Assembly (NCBI GenBank): GCA_027295555.1
Contig: JAPUKT010000389.1
Span: forward strand, 1 to 5,375
Direction: 5' to 3'
Length of the DNA stretch: 5,375 nt
Source: Deltaproteobacteria bacterium
Lineage (GTDB): Bacteria > Myxococcota_A > Polyangia > Polyangiales > Houyiibacteriaceae
The position numbers were made by a program, and so were the translations under genes. A model generated the notes under the pieces. It did no database searches. It saw only the letters and a program-made list of their open reading frames with translations, and had not been told where the DNA came from. Positions 1 through 5,375 of this stretch are shown in pieces; the stretch's first letter is position 1, and each line of letters begins with the position of its first letter.

Positions 1-20
1 CGGACGCCGTCTCTCAATAC

Positions 21-74
21 TGGCGCTGGCGCTGGCGCTGACGCTGGCGCTGGCACTGGCGCTGGCGCTGACGC
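21..74. repeat. Hexanucleotide tandem repeat, about nine TGGCGC units
   Basis: Nine consecutive 6-base units run here. Six are exactly TGGCGC, two are TGACGC (39-44 and 69-74) and one is TGGCAC (51-56). The order TGGCGC-TGGCGC-TGACGC occurs at 27-44 and again at 57-74, so there is also a 30-base higher-order period. The array sits immediately downstream of the cutA stop codon on the minus strand. Because the unit is six bases, copy-number change would not shift a reading frame. No gene or clear terminator hairpin is seen in bases 1-76. Confidence 0.9.
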
Positions 75-76
75 TG

Positions 77-421
77 CTACCGCGTCTGTTTGGCTGCCCA
101 CTCCGCGTACGGGCCGCCCACGTGAGACGCTAACAGCGCGACCAGCTCCGGTACTTCGTACGGATGCTGTTCGTGGATCCACTCTTCGATGGCTTCGAAG
201 TGCGACCGCTGCGTTTTGATCAGCAACTGGAGCTCCGAGCCCACCTCGAGCTTGCCTTCCCAGCGGTAAAACGAACGCACGCCGGGGATCACTTTGACGC
301 AGGCGGCGAGCCTTTCCTCGACCAATCCCGTCGCGAGGCGTTCTGCCGTTTCGTCGTCGGGGACGGTGCAAAAGACTACGATGAGCTCGTTTTCGTCGGT
401 CACGAGCTCGAGTCTACTCAA
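77..421 (-). CDS. cutA: CutA-family divalent cation tolerance protein
   Basis: This encodes a 114-residue protein matching CutA along its whole length. CutA is a small cytoplasmic protein that forms a ferredoxin-like trimer. It was first linked genetically to copper tolerance in E. coli, and its biochemical role is still unsettled. Visible family hallmarks are IVVFCT near residues 14-19, the ETAERLA helix at 24-30, EERLAACVKVIPGV at 35-48 with Cys41, the YRWEGK strand at 52-57, LLIKT at 66-70 and the signature HPYEVPE at 86-92. The start is TTG at 421-419, overlapping the TGA stop of the upstream amidotransferase gene by three bases, which implies translational coupling. A GTG at 403-401 would give a 108-residue protein that fits the family's usual N-terminus equally well. 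Neither start has a strong Shine-Dalgarno. The stop is TAG at 79-77, followed by a hexanucleotide array. The family call is firm; the exact start is not. Confidence 0.95.
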   Translation of the reverse strand: MSRLELVTDENELIVVFCTVPDDETAERLATGLVEERLAACVKVIPGVRSFYRWEGKLEVGSELQLLIKTQRSHFEAIEEWIHEQHPYEVPELVALLASHVGGPYAEWAAKQTR

Positions 422-1236
422 AGCGCGTGGATCGTCACGTCGAGGCCGCGGTTGATGACGGCGACCGAGCGTTCCGCGATCATTTCGTAGCCCACTGGCA
501 CTGGCGTGTCCTCCGCACCGCTGACGACCAGGACGTAGCGGATTTGCGTGCTCCCAGTAGGAGGCGGTGTGTAGTCTTCGGGTGGGTCATGCATCCCTTG
601 GCGTTCGACGTAGATCATGGGTGCGCCATGGCGGAGCGCGTACATCGAGCGACCGTTAGTGAGAATGAAGCTCAGGCTATTGTCGGTCGCGCCAACCTCG
701 GCGGTGAGCCGCTCGACGAGCGCCACCGCTGCGCTGATCGCAGGTAAGGCCTGTGTTTCGCTGATGTCCGGGTTTTCGAGCTGCCCTGCGTCGTGAAGAA
801 ACGTCAGCACCGTGTGGAACAGATACTCGCTGTCGGTCTGTCCCCGGATGTTGCGGCGAATGAAGTCCGGGATTGTCTCCGCGAGATTGGTGCGAATCGC
901 GCCGAACCCGCTGATCGTTCCCTGATGTGCGAAGAACCACTGCCGCATGCGGAACGGGTGCGTGTTTTCCGCGCGAAAGTCGCCGACGGTGGGCTGCCGT
1001 AGGTGCATCACGGCGCAGTCGGAGTGCACCTCTCCGGCGATGTGTTCCCAATCGACGCGTTCGCCTGGGTGCGTCGGGCGCTTCTTGTGAAGCACTTCGT
1101 CGCCCTGATAGAAACCAATCCCCCAACCGCTTGCGCTGGGCGGTGCGGTTTCTTGCTTCAGCACGATGCGTTCTTGGTGAAGCGCGTCGCGCAGTCGATC
1201 CGATCGGTTCGCCACATATCCGATGAGCCTACTCAT
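418..1236 (-). CDS. Class II glutamine amidotransferase-fold protein (YafJ/EgtC-like), Ser2 variant
   Basis: The 272-residue product matches stand-alone class II (N-terminal nucleophile) glutamine amidotransferase domain proteins of the YafJ/EgtC type. Recognisable landmarks are the N-terminal strand SRLIGYVAN, SGWGIGFY at 36-43 (usually DGWG), MHLRQPT at 77-83, NTHPF at 91-95, FAHQGTI at 102-108 and RGQTDSE at 131-137. Arg80 and Asp135 correspond to the glutamine-binding Arg and Asp of this fold. Two residues differ from the usual pattern. The catalytic Cys2 is Ser (codon AGT), and the Asn of the oxyanion HNG motif is Gln105. Ser could still act as an Ntn nucleophile after Met removal, or the protein may have lost glutaminase activity. 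The substrate is unknown. A GGTGA at 1245-1241, four bases before the ATG, is a weak ribosome site. It is the first gene of a two-gene operon with cutA and is transcribed divergently from xerD. Confidence 0.88.
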   Translation of the reverse strand: MSRLIGYVANRSDRLRDALHQERIVLKQETAPPSASGWGIGFYQGDEVLHKKRPTHPGERVDWEHIAGEVHSDCAVMHLRQPTVGDFRAENTHPFRMRQWFFAHQGTISGFGAIRTNLAETIPDFIRRNIRGQTDSEYLFHTVLTFLHDAGQLENPDISETQALPAISAAVALVERLTAEVGATDNSLSFILTNGRSMYALRHGAPMIYVERQGMHDPPEDYTPPPTGSTQIRYVLVVSGAEDTPVPVGYEMIAERSVAVINRGLDVTIHAL

Positions 1237-1288
1237 TGATTCACCATCGGAAGGTAAGTGGAGTGAAACATCATCGATCGTTATAGAT

Positions 1289-1317
1289 AAAATACCACGC
1301 TACCCGATCCCCATCAA
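1289..1317 (-). promoter_or_regulatory. Candidate sigma70-type promoter for the amidotransferase-cutA operon
   Basis: Read on the minus strand, TTGATG (1317-1312) and TATTTT (1294-1289) are separated by exactly 17 bases. Each matches four of six consensus bases. Transcription would begin near 1282, about 45 bases before the ATG at 1236. A second -10-like hexamer, TATAAC (1285-1280), lies just downstream without a matching -35. The region is clearly more AT-rich than its surroundings. The sigma factor preferences of this organism are not known, so this is a reasonable candidate and not a proven site. Confidence 0.45.
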
Positions 1318-1330
1318 CGAAACGCATGTC

Positions 1331-1351
1331 AGGCAGCTGCCTACATATGTA
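1331..1351. promoter_or_regulatory. Two abutting perfect palindromes in the divergent intergenic region
   Basis: AGGCAGCTGCCT (1331-1342) is a perfect 12-base palindrome. TACATATGTA (1342-1351) is a perfect 10-base palindrome that shares base 1342 with it. The pair lies 26 bases before the GTG start of xerD and just behind the proposed minus-strand promoter. Palindromes of this size in a divergent promoter region are typical of dimeric regulator operators. No regulator gene is in the window, so the assignment is inference. Confidence 0.4.
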
Positions 1352-1377
1352 CACAAAATGGGCGGTCGCATAGGTTT

Positions 1378-2286
1378 GTGGTAGCGAGTAGTATGTGCGT
1401 CGCGTTCGACGGTGCGCTGGATGACTACATTCAGCATTTGCGCGTGGAGCGAGGGCTCTCACAACACACGGTGGACGCGTACGCGCACGATCTCGGCCAC
1501 TTCGGCGAATGGTTGGGTGGCGAGAAAACGCCGCTCGGCAAGGTCGATGAAGCCACCGTGGCAGGGTACTTGGTCACATTGTCGCACGAGGGCCTCAGCG
1601 CACGTACCCAGGCCCGAGCCTTGAGCGCGATCCGAGGTCTCTTCCGGTTCCTGGTGCAGGAAGGTCGGTATAGGCGTGATCCTACAGAGCTACTGGAAGG
1701 ACCGCGCTTGCTGCGTAAGCTTCCGTACGTTCTCACCCGCGACGAGATCTTGCGGCTGCTGCAAGCTCCTGCCGGAGACAAACCAAACCGCGTTCGCGAT
1801 CGCGCGATGTTGCACACCATGTACGCTGCCGGGCTCCGCGTGAGCGAGCTCGTGGACCTGGACCTCGGGGATGTGAATCTGGCAGAGGGCTTCCTTTCGG
1901 CGCTCGGCAAGGGCAACAAGCGGCGCATCGTTCCGATCGGAGAGCACGCGCGCGTTGCGATCGCGCAATACCTCACCGAGGTGCGGCCGAAGTGGGCCCG
2001 TCCAGCAAGTCGCGCGTGTTTCGTGACGGCGCGCGGCAAGCCGATGACCCGTCAGGGCTTCTGGAGCATCGTGAAGAAGTACGCCCGAGCAGCGGGGATC
2101 ACCAAACAGATCTCCCCGCACAAGCTCCGGCATTCGTTCGCCACCCACCTCTTGGAGGGAGGCGCCGACCTCCGCTCCGTTCAAATGATGCTCGGACACG
2201 CCGACATCTCGACGACGCAGATCTACACTCATGTGACTGGCGACCACCTTCGCAAGATGCACGAGCGGTATCACCCGCGAGGGTAG
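1378..2286 (+). CDS. xerD: Site-specific tyrosine recombinase XerD
   Basis: The 302-residue product is a complete tyrosine recombinase that resolves chromosome dimers at dif together with XerC, normally under FtsK control at the septum. Residues of about 14-100 form the SAM-like core-binding domain (DDYIQHLRVERGLSQHTVDAY). The catalytic domain follows, with Arg154 in AAGLRVSEL, Lys178 in GKGNKRR, His248 and Arg251 in HKLRH, His274 in LGHADIS and nucleophile Tyr283 in TTQIYTHV. All six catalytic positions are present. The C-terminus (HLRKMHERYHPRG) and GADLRSVQMMLGHADISTT resemble XerD more than XerC. The start at GTG 1378 is preceded only by a weak AGG; ATG 1393 gives a 297-residue protein that starts closer to the family norm. 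No dif-like site was found nearby. No mobile-element context is seen, which favours the housekeeping Xer over an integrase. Confidence 0.93.
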   Translation: MVASSMCVAFDGALDDYIQHLRVERGLSQHTVDAYAHDLGHFGEWLGGEKTPLGKVDEATVAGYLVTLSHEGLSARTQARALSAIRGLFRFLVQEGRYRRDPTELLEGPRLLRKLPYVLTRDEILRLLQAPAGDKPNRVRDRAMLHTMYAAGLRVSELVDLDLGDVNLAEGFLSALGKGNKRRIVPIGEHARVAIAQYLTEVRPKWARPASRACFVTARGKPMTRQGFWSIVKKYARAAGITKQISPHKLRHSFATHLLEGGADLRSVQMMLGHADISTTQIYTHVTGDHLRKMHERYHPRG

Positions 2287-2358
2287 GGATGATCACCAGT
2301 TCAGGTCGGTCTGCCAAACAATCGCCGGGTCGCCAATCAGTGGGTATCCTTACGAGGG

Positions 2359-3024
2359 ATGTCGACGTTCGACGTGTGGGTGATTCGCTTCTCGCCGGGT
2401 GGGCCTCCACCTGCGCAGCGGCTGAAGAACGCCTTCGGCATCGATGACGCCAGTGCACAGTCGCTCGAGCAAAACCTTCCCCGCGTCGTGAAGCACGGCG
2501 TTGCCGCCAAAGAGGCCGGGGAAATGCGAAAGGTCCTCGAGTCGATCGGGGCAGTGGTCGAGTGTCGTCCCTCCCGCGAAGCCAAGCCGTCCGCAGAAGG
2601 CGGGCCCGCGGTGTTCCAGCGGCCCGCCGACGATCTCTTGCCCGGCCGCCTCTCGGCGATCGATCCATTCGCACCCGCGACCGAAGCCGGCGTTCCGAGG
2701 ATCTCTGTCGAGGATCCCGTCGCTCCACCGCCACCCGCGACGACGTCGGACACCTCCGGAGGGGTTCGTCCGCCCGCTGCCGCGCCTCCGCGCTCGGTCG
2801 ACGCGGTAATCCGCGCGGGGTCGCTCGAGCAACAACGCAAGGTCTTCCTCAAGCAAGCCGCGGCGACGATCGTGACGGGCCTGGCGATCATCTCGATCGG
2901 GTTGTTCATGGGGAACTCCGTCTTCCTAGGGGACGCCGGCTGGGTGGGCATCGCTTTCGATGGGTTGGGCATTTACTTCCTCGGTGTCGGGGCCCGGGAC
3001 TTGTACACCACGCTCAGGAGCTAG
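2359..3024 (+). CDS. Membrane protein with N-terminal ribosomal L7/L12 C-terminal-like domain
   Basis: The product is 221 residues. Residues 4-69 align by eye with the C-terminal globular domain of ribosomal protein L7/L12: a first strand FDVWVIRF, then a helix leading to FGID, ASAQSLEQNLPRVVKHGV at 31-48, and KEAGEMRKVLESIGAVVE at 51-68. The last two match the L7/L12 pattern of LVExAPxxxKExV and EAExxKxxLExAGAxVE. Residues 70-155 are a low-complexity Pro/Ala-rich linker. Hydrophobic segments at about 167-185 and 193-212 look like two membrane spans, with a short Arg-containing tail. The ribosomal N-terminal dimerisation domain is absent, so this is not L7/L12 itself. The domain may be a protein-interaction module held at the membrane; no function is assigned. 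GAGGG at 2354-2358 touches the ATG, which is too close for a normal Shine-Dalgarno. The gene follows xerD by 72 bases and is closely followed by the 3030 gene. Confidence 0.85.
   Translation: MSTFDVWVIRFSPGGPPPAQRLKNAFGIDDASAQSLEQNLPRVVKHGVAAKEAGEMRKVLESIGAVVECRPSREAKPSAEGGPAVFQRPADDLLPGRLSAIDPFAPATEAGVPRISVEDPVAPPPPATTSDTSGGVRPPAAAPPRSVDAVIRAGSLEQQRKVFLKQAAATIVTGLAIISIGLFMGNSVFLGDAGWVGIAFDGLGIYFLGVGARDLYTTLRS
3016..3020 (+). promoter_or_regulatory. Ribosome binding site fixing the GTG start at 3030
   Basis: AGGAG lies nine bases before GTG 3030 and inside the last codons of the preceding gene. It decides the start of the downstream gene, whose frame is open far upstream but only as a shadow of the L7/L12-like gene. 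Confidence 0.7.
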
Positions 3025-3029
3025 CGATC

Positions 3030-3548
3030 GTGCGGATCACAATCCCAAAGGTGCTTTGGCTGATCGCGGCGTTTGGAATGGCCTGGGGCATCAATACGTG
3101 GCGACAACAAGCCGCCATGCACGGACTCGAGGCGGCGCGGGAAGGGGATCGCGACGCCGCCGAAAGCTGGGTCGACCGATCGCTGCGGGAGAGCGAGTGC
3201 GAGCTTCACGAAGCCAAGAGCTACCTATCCTCATCGACTCGCCAATACGTTCGTCGGCCCGACTATGTCGAGACGTTCGTGCGTAAGCTGTACGACGGCG
3301 GTGCACCCCGAGTCGAGATGTGTGATTCCGACGCCCTGGGCTTCAGATTCGCCCAATACCTGGTCGTGACGCTTCCGGAGGATCCGCGTAATCAAGAGCG
3401 CGTCATTGCCGATGCGCAAAGCTTCGTCCGACGCGATGCGGTAGTCTATCGCGGCGTGACCTCGGAGGAAGTCGAGGACATCGTACGCGGCTCGACCCTC
3501 GTCGGGGAGACCCGCGTGCTCGTCGATTTGCCCGTAGAAGCGCGCTGA
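3030..3548 (+). CDS. Membrane-anchored protein of unknown function
   Basis: I do not recognise this 172-residue protein with confidence. Residues 6-21 (PKVLWLIAAFGMAWGI) form one hydrophobic segment after a short basic N-terminus, consistent with an uncleaved signal anchor that places the rest outside the cytoplasm. No lipobox is seen. The remainder is charged and soluble-looking, with Cys57 and Cys98. The part from about residue 73 (YVETFVRKLYDGGAPRVEMC), followed by YLVVTLPEDPR at 110-120, reads as an alpha/beta domain. A similar strand-LP pattern, RVLVDLPVEAR, closes the protein at 162-172 and could be a weak internal repeat. The GTG start is set by AGGAG at 3016-3020. Only five bases separate it from the stop of the L7/L12-like gene, so the two are almost certainly co-transcribed and may work together at the membrane. 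Confidence 0.8.
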   Translation: MRITIPKVLWLIAAFGMAWGINTWRQQAAMHGLEAAREGDRDAAESWVDRSLRESECELHEAKSYLSSSTRQYVRRPDYVETFVRKLYDGGAPRVEMCDSDALGFRFAQYLVVTLPEDPRNQERVIADAQSFVRRDAVVYRGVTSEEVEDIVRGSTLVGETRVLVDLPVEAR

Positions 3549-3577
3549 TTCTTCGTTCGGGCGCCTCCACGGCGTTG

Positions 3578-3586
3578 TGCTATAGG
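3578..3586 (+). promoter_or_regulatory. Candidate extended -10 promoter for icd-sucC
   Basis: TGCTATAGG fits the extended -10 pattern TG-N-TATAAT with four of six -10 bases. No good -35 is seen at the usual distance, which extended -10 promoters tolerate. Transcription would start near 3593, leaving about a 55-base leader before the icd ATG. It lies in the only sizeable gap (3549-3648) upstream of icd. Confidence 0.4.
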
Positions 3587-3633
3587 CGGGAAGCCGCGGC
3601 GCTGGGCCACGGTCCCCAGACGCGCACATCGAC

Positions 3634-3638
3634 GGAGG
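3634..3638 (+). promoter_or_regulatory. Ribosome binding site for icd
   Basis: GGAGG, a strong Shine-Dalgarno core, sits ten bases before ATG 3649. It supports this start over the in-frame Met15 further down. Confidence 0.7.
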
Positions 3639-3648
3639 CATTCGCGCA

Positions 3649-4947
<1,299 letters not shown>

Positions 4948-4951
4948 GGCT

Positions 4952-5375
4952 GTGAACATCCACGAGTACCAAGCGAAAGAGCTGTACCGGCAGTACGGAA
5001 TCCCGGTGCCGCAGGGCATCGCTTGCATGTCGGTCGAGGAAGCGACTGCGGCAGCGAAAAAGCTCATCAAAGAGACTGGCAACGAGGTCGTCGTCGTCAA
5101 GGCACAGATTCACGCCGGAGGCCGAGGCAAGGCCGGCGGCGTGAAGGTCGTCAAGGGCGTCGAAGCGGCGACCGAGGCGGCGAGCGACATCCTCGGCAAG
5201 ACCTTGGTCACGCACCAGACCGGCCCCGAAGGCAAGGTCGTGCAACGGCTCCTGGTCGAACAGGGCCTCGCCATCAAGAGCGAGCTTTACCTGGCGTTAG
5301 TCGTCGATCGAGAGGCCCGCCGGGTCGCGATCATGGCCTCGACCGAAGGCGGGATGGACATCGAAGAGGTCGCGG
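4952..5375 (+). CDS. sucC: Succinyl-CoA synthetase (ADP-forming) beta subunit, N-terminal part
   Basis: This frame has no stop before the window edge, so only the first 141 of roughly 390 expected codons are present. SucC is the nucleotide-binding beta subunit that, with SucD, interconverts succinyl-CoA and succinate with phosphorylation of ADP or GDP. The N-terminus (GTG start, then NIHEYQAKELYRQYGIPVP) is the standard start of the family, which supports GTG 4952. Further matches are VVKAQIHAGGRGKAGGVKVV at 48-67, with ATP-grasp Lys50 and the Gly-Arg-Gly loop at 57-59, and ELYLALVVDR followed by RRVAIMASTEGGMDIEEVA at the end. Four bases separate it from icd. sucD probably follows outside the window; that is expectation only. 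Confidence 0.96.
   Translation, partial: MNIHEYQAKELYRQYGIPVPQGIACMSVEEATAAAKKLIKETGNEVVVVKAQIHAGGRGKAGGVKVVKGVEAATEAASDILGKTLVTHQTGPEGKVVQRLLVEQGLAIKSELYLALVVDREARRVAIMASTEGGMDIEEVA

Noticed and set aside
495..506. Twelve-base copy of part of the hexamer array (CTGGCACTGGCG) inside the amidotransferase gene
   Set aside because: It encodes ordinary protein sequence (Pro-Val-Pro-Val region) and is best explained as chance.
1364..1391. Possible dif site before xerD
   Set aside because: GGTCGCATA only loosely recalls one XerC arm and there is no matching XerD arm at the right spacing.
2287..2358. Terminator after xerD
   Set aside because: No stable stem followed by T-run is visible, so read-through into the next gene is possible.
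2099..2972. Overlapping minus-strand open frames opposite xerD and the L7/L12-like gene
   Set aside because: Their translations are Arg/Ser/Pro-rich low-complexity shadows with no family match; the plus-strand genes explain the sequence.
2562..3029. Upstream extension of the 3030 gene to an ATG at 2562
   Set aside because: The extension translates to Arg-rich shadow sequence over the L7/L12-like gene, while a good AGGAG site and a membrane anchor begin exactly at GTG 3030.
3602..3619. CTGGG...CCCAG hairpin in the icd leader
   Set aside because: A five-base stem with an eight-base loop and no U-tract is common by chance in GC-rich DNA; neither a terminator nor a riboswitch is supported.

Overview
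The window is GC-rich with strong G/C preference at third codon positions. It carries housekeeping genes with no phage, transposon, CRISPR or RNA gene visible. The gene content (class II amidotransferase-like protein, cutA, xerD, an L7/L12-domain membrane protein, a long-form icd, sucC) and the sequence style suggest a Myxococcota or related deltaproteobacterial lineage. That placement is inference from family resemblance, not from a marker gene.

Layout. Bases 1-76 hold an imperfect hexanucleotide tandem array. On the minus strand, two overlapping genes (1236 down to 77) form a small operon: a class II glutamine-amidotransferase-fold protein whose usual catalytic Cys2 is Ser, followed by cutA. 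A 141-base divergent intergenic region (1237-1377) carries a plausible minus-strand sigma70-type promoter and two abutting perfect palindromes. On the plus strand come xerD (1378-2286), a protein with an N-terminal domain resembling the C-terminal domain of ribosomal L7/L12 tethered to two membrane segments (2359-3024), a tightly linked single-span anchored protein of unknown function (3030-3548), NADP-type isocitrate dehydrogenase icd (3649-4947) and the first 141 codons of sucC (4952 to the window edge).

How they work together. icd and sucC encode TCA-cycle enzymes and are four bases apart, so they are very likely co-transcribed, probably from an extended -10 promoter near 3578-3586. The 2359 and 3030 genes are five bases apart and both encode membrane-attached proteins, so they probably act together, but their role is unknown. 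xerD serves chromosome dimer resolution. Its neighbours appear unrelated in function.

The least ordinary items are the amidotransferase with altered catalytic residues and the membrane-tethered L7/L12-like protein with its partner. I see no complete new defence or mobile system here.
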